Positions 47,902-56,547 of a DNA stretch of 64,000 nucleotides are shown here, piece by piece. Position numbers and translations under genes: made by a program. The stretch lies in contig NZ_NESD01000001.1 in assembly GCF_003063545.1 (NCBI RefSeq), positions 372,001 through 436,000 of the forward strand, read 5' to 3'. The notes under the pieces were generated by a model that made no database searches, was not told the origin of the DNA, and was given only the letters and a program-made list of their open reading frames with translations. Every line of letters starts with the position of its first letter. Position 1 is the first letter of the stretch. Origin of the DNA: Limnohabitans sp. Jir61. Lineage in GTDB: Bacteria > Pseudomonadota > Gammaproteobacteria > Burkholderiales > Burkholderiaceae_C.

Positions 47902-48528
47902 ATGAAAGTTGTTGTCATTGCAAATCCCAAAGGTGGCGCTGGTAAATCTACGCTTTCGACCAACATTGCTGGCTACTTTGCTTCGCGTGGCCATCACGTC
48001 ATGCTGGGTGATGCAGATATTCAGCAGTCCTCGCGCTTTTGGTTGAGCCAACGTCCTGCAACCTTGCCCTCGATCAGCACTTGGGAGTTAGAGCCAGGAA
48101 AGATACCCACGGTGAAACCGCCAAAGGACACCACACATGTGGTGATCGACACGCCCGCAGGCTTGAGCGGCGCACAGCTCAAAGAACTTGTTCAGCGCGC
48201 TAACAAAATCATTGTTCCTGTGATGCCTGGTGTTTTTGACATGCAAGCAGCCCATGCTTTTTTGCAGGAGCTGTCCGTACTCACGCGTAAGTTGCCTGCG
48301 AAAGTGGGAGTTGTCGGTAATCGCGTAGATGCGCGTACCATCGCTGCCGCTCATTTGCATGAGTTTGCTGAGTCTTTGGATGTGCCCATCTTGGGCTATC
48401 TACGCGACACGCAGTATTACTTGCACATGGCTGCACATGGGTTATCCATGTTCGACATCACGCCGTCCCAAATAGAAAAAGACTTAGAGCAGTGGGCGCC
48501 TATTTGCCACTGGCTCGACAAAAACTGA
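47902..48528 (+). CDS. ParA-family ATPase
   Basis: A 208-residue Walker-type ATPase of the ParA/MinD superfamily. It has the deviant Walker A KGGAGKST with signature Lys, Walker A' in GDADIQQSS and Walker B in VVIDTPAG. The ATG at 47902 has a good AAAGGAG site; an upstream ATG at 47884 would run through it. It lacks the N-terminal extension of plasmid ParAs and has no parB neighbour, so it is an orphan positioning ATPase for some cargo, perhaps linked to the divergent bactofilin. Confidence 0.9.
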   Translation: MKVVVIANPKGGAGKSTLSTNIAGYFASRGHHVMLGDADIQQSSRFWLSQRPATLPSISTWELEPGKIPTVKPPKDTTHVVIDTPAGLSGAQLKELVQRANKIIVPVMPGVFDMQAAHAFLQELSVLTRKLPAKVGVVGNRVDARTIAAAHLHEFAESLDVPILGYLRDTQYYLHMAAHGLSMFDITPSQIEKDLEQWAPICHWLDKN

Positions 48529-48549
48529 GTTTTGATGAATGCAGCTTAC

Positions 48550-48897
48550 TTAGGCTGCGTTATCGACGACACGACCTTTGTAGCCGTGGGTGGAAAACTC
48601 CATGGCATGAAAGCCCTTGAAATCGATCTGGCGAATGAAGTCACCCGACTGCTTGTTGACCACTTTGAGCGACAAGACGCTGGATTGTTTATCAAATGAA
48701 TAGTTCAACTGACTCTTGTCGAGCGATTGGTTCAGGCGTTGGACCCGAACCTCTTTGTCAGCTTGTATTTCTGCAGTGACATCTGTTTTTTTCGCCTGCA
48801 GTTCAGCCGGCGCTTGGGGCGCCTTGGACACGCTTGGCTTCACGGGCGCCGCAGCGAGCGTGGGTGGCGTATGGACTGGAGGTGCGATGGTGTTCAC
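48550..48897 (-). CDS. FlaG-like protein
   Basis: The 115-residue protein has a Pro/Ala/Lys-rich N-terminal half and a C-terminal FlaG-type domain (LNQSLDKSQLNYSFDK, then VVNKQSGDFIRQIDF). FlaG proteins are linked to flagellar filament length, with unclear biochemistry. No flagellar gene is in the window, so this is an orphan copy or has another role. It converges on the ParA gene with 21 bp between stops. Confidence 0.75.
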   Translation of the reverse strand: MNTIAPPVHTPPTLAAAPVKPSVSKAPQAPAELQAKKTDVTAEIQADKEVRVQRLNQSLDKSQLNYSFDKQSSVLSLKVVNKQSGDFIRQIDFKGFHAMEFSTHGYKGRVVDNAA

Positions 48898-49000
48898 AGA
48901 AAATATTTTTCGGTGGTTTGATTTTAATTTTAAGTAAAGTCAATTGTAATTTCCACCCTAAAAACCCTCGGGGAGCCACAAAATACGTGGCTTAGCCAAT

Positions 49001-50239
49001 TTATGAGTACAAAAGAATTGATTCATTGATGAAATTTTCTGCGGCCTGGTCAGCTTCTTGGCGCGTTGGCGCGCAACTCATCACATAGCCGATCCGATCG
49101 GCGTTCTCCATCGGGGGGCGAACAGGGGCGCCCTTGTGCTTCAGGATTTCAACGCATGCAATACGGGAATCGGTGGTTGTGGGCAGTTTGACCTCGGCCA
49201 AGGTGCCAATTTCTGCTGCGACCAGCCAGCGTGTGACCGCGACTTCGGTTGCTTCAGAAAATGGTGCAACGGGGCGACCGAGGTGCAAGTCAATCAAGTC
49301 AGAGTGAATGGACCTCTTACAAGCCAAGCTGATGAGGCGTGGAATTTTGGCACCCACCAACCGTGGGTTGATTTCAATCAGGCTCAAGCCATCCGCATGC
49401 AGCATGAGCTCAATGTGTGTGGCCCCGCAATCAAAGTCAACCGCATCGAGCAAAGCAAACACATAGGCCTCGATAGCTTTGAACTGCCCCTTGTTGGGCA
49501 TGAAGCACCCACCACGAATGGCAAACGAGGGCGGCTCGAAAAATAGCTTTTCGTTCACACCTACCAAGGTGTGTTGACCGTTTTGAGTGAGTGTGTCGCA
49601 ACCAATCACCACGCCTTGCATGTATTGCTCGACCAGCAAACGGTCGTTGGCTTTCACACCCAAGCCGTAGTCGGCACGTGAGGGCAGCATGTCTTCGAGG
49701 GGAGACATCCAAGGTGCGAGGTCGTCTTGGTGCTCTATCACCACAATGTTTTGCGAGCCGTAACCATCGGATGGTTTGATGAGTACCGGTAAGCCTATGA
49801 GGTCTACCGCTTGTTTCAACTCTTGGTTTGACGTGGCCAGTGCGAACAAGGGTTGTGCAATGCCACGTTCTTGCAAACGCTGACGCACGCTGAACTTGTC
49901 GCGTAGCAATTGGGCTGAATTCAGGTTGAGGTACTTCAACCCCATTGCTTGGGCCAGTGTGGCCGTTTCAATCAAGCGAATGTCGAGCAAACACAGCACG
50001 GCATCAAAAGGCTTGGCTTTGTGCGCCGCAAGTACTTGTGATTCAACGGCCTGCATGTCAAAACTGGGGACGTTGATGCAAGCGTGTGCATGTTGCAACA
50101 GAGCATTCACAGCGGGTTGCTGTTGGTACAACGCGAAGTCGGCAGTGAGAAACGTGAAGCTATCACCGCGGTCTATCGCTGTTTGGATGATGTCTGTGTC
50201 ATTGCCACCGGGCAACTCGATGATAAGCAAATGTGCCAT
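49001..50239 (-). CDS. ATP-grasp ligase of unknown substrate
   Basis: A 412-residue ATP-grasp enzyme. The ATP-binding region runs around GLPVLIKPSDGYGSQNIVVI and LLVEQYMQG, and the metal/ATP site is HIELMLHADGLSLIEINPRLVG. The overall shape resembles carboxylate-amine ligases such as dipeptide ligases (BacD-like) or carbamoyl-phosphate/biotin-carboxylase-type folds. The ATG at 50239 lies 14 bp after the Bug stop. No biosynthetic partner genes are visible, so the acceptor and donor are unknown. Confidence 0.85.
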   Translation of the reverse strand: MAHLLIIELPGGNDTDIIQTAIDRGDSFTFLTADFALYQQQPAVNALLQHAHACINVPSFDMQAVESQVLAAHKAKPFDAVLCLLDIRLIETATLAQAMGLKYLNLNSAQLLRDKFSVRQRLQERGIAQPLFALATSNQELKQAVDLIGLPVLIKPSDGYGSQNIVVIEHQDDLAPWMSPLEDMLPSRADYGLGVKANDRLLVEQYMQGVVIGCDTLTQNGQHTLVGVNEKLFFEPPSFAIRGGCFMPNKGQFKAIEAYVFALLDAVDFDCGATHIELMLHADGLSLIEINPRLVGAKIPRLISLACKRSIHSDLIDLHLGRPVAPFSEATEVAVTRWLVAAEIGTLAEVKLPTTTDSRIACVEILKHKGAPVRPPMENADRIGYVMSCAPTRQEADQAAENFINESILLYS

Positions 50240-50253
50240 GTGTGTGTTCGTCT

Positions 50254-51246
50254 TTATTCCGCTTGCAGGCCCGCACTTTGAATGGCGGTGTGCCAAGCTT
50301 TGTGCTGTTTTTTGGCATAGGCATCGAGTTTGTCTGGCGAGGAACCAAAAGGCTCAAACCCCAGCTTGACAAACTCTGCGTTGACCTCTTCGCGCAACAA
50401 AACTTCTTGGATGGCTTGCGACAAATGACGCGCCATGTCTTTAGGTAATTTGGCGGGGCCAAACACACCCGCCCAAGGCACGATGGGTAAGTCGCGCATG
50501 CCTGCTTCGTGCCACGTAGGGGTTTCAGGTAGCAGCGGGCTGCGTCTGTCTGACAAGGTGGCAAACACTTTGAGCTTGCCTTCTTTCACAAACGGCAGCG
50601 CGTTGGCAGGTGTGGCAAACATCAGCTGAATGCGACCTGCCACAAAGTCGGTCATCGCGGGCACTTCGCCTTTGTAGGGCACTTGCGTCATGTGCAACTT
50701 GGCTTGCGATTCCATCTCAGCTGCCATCACGATCGAGGCCACATTGCCCGTGCCGTAGTTCACCTCGCCCGTGTGAGCGTGCTCGTAAGCAATGAATTCG
50801 TTCAATGTTTGTGCGGGCACGCTGGGGTGCGCAAACAAGAACATGGAAAACTTACCCGCGGTGCTGATGGGCGTGAAGTCTTTGACGGGGTCATAGTGCA
50901 TGGCTTTGTGCAATGACGGCACAGCCGACATCGCACCATAGGTGGCCATGAACAAGGTGTAGCCATCGGGGGCGGCGGCAGCCACTGCTTCGGCAGCAAT
51001 TGCGCCATCTGCGCCGGGCTTGTTGTCAATCACGACAGGTTGGCCGAGTTTGTCACCAAGCGGTTTGGCCATGATGCGCGCGACCAAATCGGCGCTGCCG
51101 CCTGCAGGGAAGGGCACGACCAAGTGAATGGGTTTGTTGGGGTACGTCGGCGCTTGTTCAGCAGCCACGGCGTGTTGCATCCACAGCAGTGCTGCAAAGC
51201 CCAAGACGTTGAGAAGTTTGTGGGAATGGATGCGAATCATGGTCAC
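50254..51246 (-). CDS. Bug-family solute-binding protein (before ATP-grasp)
   Basis: A 330-residue Bug protein with a signal peptide ending near HAVAA and loops IHLVVPFPAGGSADLVAR and NKPGADGAIAAEA. It sits directly upstream of an ATP-grasp ligase gene in what looks like a two-gene operon. That hints that the bound solute might be a substrate of the ligase, which is inference. No membrane transporter genes adjoin. Confidence 0.89.
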   Translation of the reverse strand: MTMIRIHSHKLLNVLGFAALLWMQHAVAAEQAPTYPNKPIHLVVPFPAGGSADLVARIMAKPLGDKLGQPVVIDNKPGADGAIAAEAVAAAAPDGYTLFMATYGAMSAVPSLHKAMHYDPVKDFTPISTAGKFSMFLFAHPSVPAQTLNEFIAYEHAHTGEVNYGTGNVASIVMAAEMESQAKLHMTQVPYKGEVPAMTDFVAGRIQLMFATPANALPFVKEGKLKVFATLSDRRSPLLPETPTWHEAGMRDLPIVPWAGVFGPAKLPKDMARHLSQAIQEVLLREEVNAEFVKLGFEPFGSSPDKLDAYAKKQHKAWHTAIQSAGLQAE

Positions 51247-51281
51247 GGTTGATTGATCTTTTATGTCTTCAGGTCAGGTGT

Positions 51282-51313
51282 ATGGCCTTGCGAGCTTTCA
51301 CCCGCAAGGCCAT
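51282..51313. terminator. Strong hairpin after the Ala/Ser-rich protein gene
   Basis: ATGGCCTTGCG pairs perfectly with CGCAAGGCCAT across a 10-base loop, just past the stop of the minus-strand 270-residue gene. No T tract follows on either strand, so it may be an mRNA-stabilising stem instead of a terminator. Confidence 0.5.
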
Positions 51314-51320
51314 CGTCGCG

Positions 51321-52133
51321 TTAAGCGGTGGTGTTCACCCCGCCTGCGGCATCCATGCTTTTCAACTTGTCATCTAAGCTTTGTAAAAAGTTAGTGACGT
51401 TCGCTGTCGAGCTATTGCCACCCATCGACCCCATCAGATTTGCAAAACTCGATTGCAAATTGTTGGTGAGCGCTGAGTTGGTAGAGGCTGCTGTGGTGGC
51501 GTCTGCCGTCACACCTGCTGTGCCACCCATTTGTTGAATCAAGCTTTCCAAGCTCGCTTCTAACTGCGCGTTAGAAGGTGCGCTGGAGGCTCGACTACCC
51601 AAAAAGGCCTGCGTGGTCGCGGTGCTAGACACTGCTGCATTCGCCGTCGCTTGTGGCGGCGGCGGTGGCATGTTCAGCAAGAAGCTCCCCTGTCCATTGG
51701 GGCCTGTGGTGGTTTTGCCTTGTTGCTCCAGCGCAGCTTCTAGGTTTTGGATAAAACTGTTGAACGCTGTGTCGGTGCTAGTGGCTTCCGCCGTGGTCCC
51801 TGTGGTGGTGGATGACGTGCTGTTGGACGCTTGGGTCGCCGCTTTCGCGTGATGGTGACCGCCACGTGCCGCATGCATGGCTTTGGCCGCTTGCTGAGCG
51901 CCTGCCAAGTCGCCAGCTTGCAAAGCATCACCGACTTTCGTCAGCGGGCTGTTGCTAGAGCTGGTAATGGTTTGGACGCTTGCAAATGCTTTTTGAGCAC
52001 TCGCAAGATCGCCCGACTGCAATGAAGAAAATAAATCCTTCATGCCTTGTTGGCGTTTTTGCCAACCGTTGACTGAAGAGCTAGTTTGTTGACTAGTCCA
52101 GTTAACGCTTGAGCCGCCGACTCTCATACCCAT
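51321..52133 (-). CDS. Ala/Ser/Thr-rich repeat protein, paralogue A
   Basis: A 270-residue protein of unknown function. It starts MGMRVGGSS and contains two helical repeats with the motif GDLA-AQ: LQSGDLASAQKAFASV near residue 40 and LQAGDLAGAQQAAKAM near 70. A long low-complexity Ser/Thr/Ala region with short Gly/His and Pro runs follows. No signal peptide or membrane segment is seen. The N-terminal 90 residues are clearly paralogous to the divergent gene to the right. Composition is typical of secreted or surface-structure proteins lacking Cys, but export is unproven. Confidence 0.75.
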   Translation of the reverse strand: MGMRVGGSSVNWTSQQTSSSVNGWQKRQQGMKDLFSSLQSGDLASAQKAFASVQTITSSSNSPLTKVGDALQAGDLAGAQQAAKAMHAARGGHHHAKAATQASNSTSSTTTGTTAEATSTDTAFNSFIQNLEAALEQQGKTTTGPNGQGSFLLNMPPPPPQATANAAVSSTATTQAFLGSRASSAPSNAQLEASLESLIQQMGGTAGVTADATTAASTNSALTNNLQSSFANLMGSMGGNSSTANVTNFLQSLDDKLKSMDAAGGVNTTA

Positions 52134-52531
52134 GGTGCTTCTCCTTCAAGAGATTGATTGAATGCAAACCTGATCCATGTAAATCCATGATTTGCAACAG
52201 ATCAGGCCCGCAATATCCGCGCCATCGGTAGGGGTTTACAGAGTAAAGATTCTTTACAGAGCTGAAGGTATGCATTGGTACTCGTTCTGCTTATTGCCTG
52301 TGCAGATTTGTACTTTCAACGCAGCAATGTTTGGTTTTGATGTGTGCGTCAACGTACTTTTTAGGCCGATCTTTGCCATATGAGCGGCACCCCTTTGCCG
52401 CAGGGGCAAGCCTATGCCGCAGCGTATTTGTCTTTACAAGGTAAAGACATTCAAGACTCCTTCATTCAGACCGATCTTGAGAGATGTACAGAAGCGATTT
52501 TCTGCTTCTCGTCCACATAAAGGAAATCATC
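52134..52531. promoter_or_regulatory. Divergent promoter region with repeated motifs
   Basis: This 398-bp noncoding stretch separates the two paralogous genes. It contains a direct repeat TTTACAGAG at 52235 and 52253 (18-bp period), an inverted repeat GTAAAGA-T-TCTTTAC (52243-52257), and a second one with the same half-sites reversed, TCTTTAC-AAG-GTAAAGA (52431-52447). The shared half-site near both ends suggests one regulator controls both genes. Confidence 0.55.
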
Positions 52532-52903
52532 ATGGGAATGCGCGTCGGAAGTTCATCGGCTTCGATGGCCAGTCAAGCACCAGCCGTGAGCGGTTGGCAA
52601 CAACGCCAACAGGGAATGAAAGACCTGTTTGCCACGCTCAACGCAGGCGATTTGGCAGGTGCTCAAAAAGCCTATGCCTCATTTGCAACAAAGAACAACA
52701 TCAAGAGTGATAGCCCCATGGGCCAACTTGGAGATGCATTGAAAAATGGCAATTTGGCAGCGGCTGAAAAAATTGCGCAGTCTTTGCAAAAGAACCGCGC
52801 CACTAGCCCCGCCTCTGCACAAGCCAACGCCAACAACCAGCAAGTGGCTTCCACGCTGAGCATGTTGCGCGGTCAAGGCGGACAGATCGACACCTTGGTT
52901 TAA
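52532..52903 (+). CDS. Small GDLA-repeat protein, paralogue B
   Basis: A 123-residue protein of unknown function. It has the same MGMRVG-SS start and the pair of GDLAGAQKAYASF and GNLAAAEKIAQSL helical motifs as the divergent 270-residue gene, but lacks its long low-complexity tail. The ATG at 52532 has AAAGGA upstream, which selects it over an in-frame ATG at 52484. It ends before a strong terminator. The repeat pattern resembles short helix-turn-helix scaffolds. Confidence 0.82.
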   Translation: MGMRVGSSSASMASQAPAVSGWQQRQQGMKDLFATLNAGDLAGAQKAYASFATKNNIKSDSPMGQLGDALKNGNLAAAEKIAQSLQKNRATSPASAQANANNQQVASTLSMLRGQGGQIDTLV

Positions 52904-52921
52904 AACTGAGTTTCTTTTTAG

Positions 52922-52965
52922 CCAACAAAAAACCCGCCGGTGCAAACTGGCGGGTTTTTTGTTGG
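52922..52965. terminator. Bidirectional terminator
   Basis: CCAACAAAAAACCCGCC and GGCGGGTTTTTTGTTGG form a perfect 17-bp stem with T6 on each strand. It lies between the convergent small gene and acs. A second perfect hairpin, GCCAGCCTT-5-AAGGCTGGC (52967-52989), follows directly and may back it up for acs. Confidence 0.92.
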
Positions 52966-53004
52966 AGCCAGCCTTTTTTGAAGGCTGGCATCACAGGGTG
53001 TTGA

Positions 53005-54969
53005 TCAGTGGTTGTCTGTCAACTGGTCCAGAATCGCTGGGTTTTCCAGTGTCGAGGTGTCTTGAGTGATCGCCTCGTTCTTGGCCAAGCTGCGCAGCAA
53101 GCGGCGCATGATCTTGCCAGAGCGAGTCTTGGGCAAGTTGTCACCGAAGCGGATGTCTTTTGGCTTGGCGATGGGGCCAATTTCTTTGCCCACGTGGTCG
53201 CGCAAGATTTTGGCAATTGCTTTGGCTTCGTCGCCTGTGGGGCGTGAACGCTTCAACACCACGAACGCGCAGATGGCTTCGCCCGTGGTGTCGTCAGGAC
53301 GACCCACCACAGCGGCTTCAGCCACCAACTCGGTGCAGCTCACCAAGGCAGATTCGATTTCCATCGTGCCCATGCGGTGGCCAGACACGTTCAACACGTC
53401 GTCGATACGGCCCGTGATGGTGAAGTAGCCAGTCTTCTCGTCGCGGATTGCGCCGTCGCCAGCCAAGTAGTACTTGCCCTTGAATTCTTCTGGGTAGTAG
53501 CTCTTGACGAAGCGGTCTGGGTCACCCCAAATGGTGCGAATCATCGAAGGCCATGGGCGCTTGACCACCAAGATACCGCCTTGGCCGTTAGGCATGTCGT
53601 GGCCAGCTTCGTCCACCACAGCGGCTTGAATGCCGGGGAAGGGCAATGTGCAAGAGCCGGGAACCATCGGTGTCACGCCTGGCAGAGGGGTGATCATGTG
53701 ACCACCAGTTTCTGTTTGCCAGAAGGTGTCGACGATAGGGCAACGGCTGCCGCCCACGTGCTTGTAGTACCACTCCCAAGCAGCTGGGTTGATGGGCTCG
53801 CCCACTGAACCCAACAAACGCAAGCTAGACAAGTCGTAGCTCTTTGGATGCACAGCATCGTTGGCTTCAGCAGCTTTGATCAATGAACGGATCGCTGTTG
53901 GTGCTGTGTAGAAGATCGACACTTTGTGGTCTTGGATCATCTTCCAGAAGCGGCCAGCGTCTGGGTAAGTAGGCACGCCTTCGAACACGATTTCAGTGCC
54001 GCCCAAAGCCAATGGGCCGTAGGTGATGTAGGTGTGGCCCGTGACCCAGCCGATGTCGGCAGTACACCAGAACACATCGTTGTCTTTCAAGTCGAATGTC
54101 CACTTGGTGGTCAATGCTGCGTGCAGCAAATAACCGCCGGTGCTGTGTTGCACGCCTTTTGGCTTGCCAGTCGAGCCCGATGTGTAGAGCAAGAACAGGG
54201 GGTGCTCAGCGCCCACCCATTCTGGTTCGCAAGTCGTGGCTTGCTTGTCAGCCAAGTCGGCCAACCATTGGTCACGGCCTGCGACCATGGCGATGTCGCC
54301 ACCGGTGCGCTTGACCACCAACACGTTTTTCACAGAGTCGCAGCCGCCCAAAGTCATGGCTTCGTCAACGATGGCCTTCAAGGGCAGGTGTTTGCCACCG
54401 CGCACTTGTTGGTCAGCGGTGATGATGGCCACAGCGCCTGTGTCTTCGATGCGGTCACGCAAAGATTGGGCAGAGAAACCGCCGAACACCACAGAGTGGG
54501 TTGCGCCGATACGTGCGCAAGCTTGCATCGCGGCCACGCCTTCGATCGACATGGAGATGTAGATCATCACGCGGTCGCCTTTTTTCACGCCGATGGATTT
54601 CAAGGCGTTGGCGTATTGGCAAGTCTTAGCCAGCAATTGGCTGTAAGTGGCTTTGGTCACTTCGCCGCCGTCGGCTTCGAAGATGATGGCGGTCTTGTCG
54701 CCCAAGCCTTTTTCGATGTTGCGGTCCAAGCAGTTGTAAGAGGCGTTCAATGTGCCGTCTTCGAACCACTTGAAGAAAGGTGCGTTGCTCTCGTCGAGCA
54801 CTTTGGTGAAAGGGGTCTTCCAGCTCAGAAGTTCGCGTGCTTGCTCGGCCCAAAAGCCTTCGTAGTCAGTCTCAGCTTTTTTGCATAAGGCTTCGTAAGC
54901 GGCCATGCCTGACACGTTGGCTTGTTTAACGAACTCAGCTGATGGCTGGTGAATGGTAATGTCGCTCAT
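53005..54969 (-). CDS. acs: Acetyl-CoA synthetase
   Basis: Acs activates acetate through acetyl-AMP to acetyl-CoA. The 654-residue protein has the adenylate-forming P-loop [12 protein letters not shown], the core motif [12 protein letters not shown], and the acetylation-controlled Lys in [11 protein letters not shown] near the C-terminus. The ATG at 54969 has a strong GAGGAG site; an in-frame start 31 codons upstream lacks conservation. It follows the zorC-like gene on the same strand after 135 bp, but is probably transcribed separately. Confidence 0.96.
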   Translation of the reverse strand: MSDITIHQPSAEFVKQANVSGMAAYEALCKKAETDYEGFWAEQARELLSWKTPFTKVLDESNAPFFKWFEDGTLNASYNCLDRNIEKGLGDKTAIIFEADGGEVTKATYSQLLAKTCQYANALKSIGVKKGDRVMIYISMSIEGVAAMQACARIGATHSVVFGGFSAQSLRDRIEDTGAVAIITADQQVRGGKHLPLKAIVDEAMTLGGCDSVKNVLVVKRTGGDIAMVAGRDQWLADLADKQATTCEPEWVGAEHPLFLLYTSGSTGKPKGVQHSTGGYLLHAALTTKWTFDLKDNDVFWCTADIGWVTGHTYITYGPLALGGTEIVFEGVPTYPDAGRFWKMIQDHKVSIFYTAPTAIRSLIKAAEANDAVHPKSYDLSSLRLLGSVGEPINPAAWEWYYKHVGGSRCPIVDTFWQTETGGHMITPLPGVTPMVPGSCTLPFPGIQAAVVDEAGHDMPNGQGGILVVKRPWPSMIRTIWGDPDRFVKSYYPEEFKGKYYLAGDGAIRDEKTGYFTITGRIDDVLNVSGHRMGTMEIESALVSCTELVAEAAVVGRPDDTTGEAICAFVVLKRSRPTGDEAKAIAKILRDHVGKEIGPIAKPKDIRFGDNLPKTRSGKIMRRLLRSLAKNEAITQDTSTLENPAILDQLTDNH

Positions 54970-55104
54970 GAACCGGTCTCCTCTTATATGGCGGTATCTG
55001 TCAAAACCCCGTGACTGTGAGGTGGCGCTCTTACAAGGGTCTGACTTATTCGGGGCTGACAAACCCTCGGATTGGACAGGGGTTTGTGTTTTATCAATGT
55101 AGCC

Positions 55105-56538
55105 TTATTTAATGGGCGTTTCGCTCGGCATGAGCTCATTGAGAGATAGGTGAATACCCAGGTGCTGAATGATGAATTGACGCGCAGTTTCTTGCCAGCC
55201 ACCCAGCTCGGATTCGTAATGCAGCAGACCTGGGTCGTCCAATTGGCCTTCGTTGAAGTCCAGCGTGGTGGGGAAACGCAGCTGGAAGAGTTCGTACTCG
55301 TTTTGGTAAAGCTTGGGCGCTTGCTTGGCGTTGTGTGCAATGGCACGCAAACGGCCTTGGTGGCTCCAGTCGCAAAACAAGATATTGCCCATGCGCAGCA
55401 TCAACACACATTGGTTGGGCGCGATCTTTCCCAAGATCTTGGCGTAGCTCAGCTCGCCTGTCGGGTCGATTTTTTGCAGTTCTTGAACGGCTTGCTCGCC
55501 CAAGGCAATCCACGCTTCCAAGATGTGCCCGGCGTGGAAATAGGCTTCCCAAAAGCGGCGGCGGTAGGGGCCAATGTCGTCTTCGGTGTGGCGCAAGATT
55601 TCAAAAAAAGCGTCCATGGTGCGGCTGGTCAGCCAGCGGCTGGCCGTTTCGATGGCTTCGCGGCGCACGCCCAGCCAGCCTGCGTGGTTGTGGCGCGAAT
55701 CGCCCAAGGTGCGCAGCAGCTCAGACAGCAGCGCGTTCTTGATGTCTTGCGGCGGGTTGCGATCAAACCAAGGCGAGAGCAGGCTGTAGGCAAACTCGTC
55801 GCGGCACAGCGGGTAGCGCAGGCGCTGCGTGGGCTTGCCGATGTCGTGCATGGCCCATTCACACATGCGCTTCACGTAGCCGATGGAACTTCGAATTTCT
55901 TCGGGCGCTTGCAAGGCTTCTAAAAACGCTTGTTTGCAAAAGTTATTGAGCCAAAAGCCTTGGGTCAGCGCATGGCGCTCTTGCCACTGCGCCAGTGTTT
56001 TGTCGGCAGGCATGCCCAAAATGTCATTGGCCACATGCACGGGGCCGTTGAGCGGGTCCAGCACATCGAGGGCGCTGATGAGGCGCTCTAAGCCATTGGC
56101 TTCGGTCTCTGACAACGAGGCCAACACGCGTGGGTCTAAAAAGAACGCGCGTGCGGTGTGGGCCAACTTCAAGAACACAGGGTTCTCTGGGTTGAAGCCC
56201 TGCAAATAGGTGTGCAGCAAACCACGGCCCCACTTGAGCGGGCGGCGTGAAGCCAACGCCTCGGGCACAGCCACTTCAAAGTAGCGGTCGGTCAGCGGTG
56301 TGTGGGTATGCAGACCGCGCTCGGCGTCTAGCCACAACGCGTAGGGAATGTGTCGCCAATCGCGCTGGCGCGGAGCGCTGCTGTTGGGCGCAAACTGCAC
56401 GCGTTCAAACGCGCTGTAGGTGCGCTCGCCCACGGTGCGCAAGTCTGGGTCTTTGCCAAAGCCGCCGCCGCGCTTGGTGCGCGCAGCATGGGCCAGCTGG
56501 TCAAAGTCTTGCGGCAGGGGGGCGAAAAACTCTTGCAT
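55105..56538 (-). CDS. zorC: EH-signature-like protein, ZorC candidate
   Basis: A 477-residue soluble, mostly helical protein. Its second half holds RRRFWEAYFHAGHILEAWIALG (near 325-350, written across the turn at Gly-His) and CDWSHQGRLRAI (near 388), which resemble the EH_Signature domain of Zorya ZorC proteins. In the published type I system ZorC is a DNA-binding component that works with the ZorAB motor. It lies 9 bp after the zorB-like gene, in the A-B-C order of Zorya. Assignment by motif and context only; the acidic residue before WSH is Asp here. Confidence 0.68.
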   Translation of the reverse strand: MQEFFAPLPQDFDQLAHAARTKRGGGFGKDPDLRTVGERTYSAFERVQFAPNSSAPRQRDWRHIPYALWLDAERGLHTHTPLTDRYFEVAVPEALASRRPLKWGRGLLHTYLQGFNPENPVFLKLAHTARAFFLDPRVLASLSETEANGLERLISALDVLDPLNGPVHVANDILGMPADKTLAQWQERHALTQGFWLNNFCKQAFLEALQAPEEIRSSIGYVKRMCEWAMHDIGKPTQRLRYPLCRDEFAYSLLSPWFDRNPPQDIKNALLSELLRTLGDSRHNHAGWLGVRREAIETASRWLTSRTMDAFFEILRHTEDDIGPYRRRFWEAYFHAGHILEAWIALGEQAVQELQKIDPTGELSYAKILGKIAPNQCVLMLRMGNILFCDWSHQGRLRAIAHNAKQAPKLYQNEYELFQLRFPTTLDFNEGQLDDPGLLHYESELGGWQETARQFIIQHLGIHLSLNELMPSETPIK

Positions 56539-56547
56539 AGCTATGGA

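Noticed and set aside
52383..52400. A sigma-54-like GG...GC pair upstream of the small GDLA-repeat gene
   Set aside because: The spacing between GG and GC is nine bases instead of ten, and the consensus match is otherwise poor.
53926..54888. A 320-codon open frame opposite acs
   Set aside because: It is antisense to intact acs motifs, with His/Val/Ala-biased composition typical of shadow frames.
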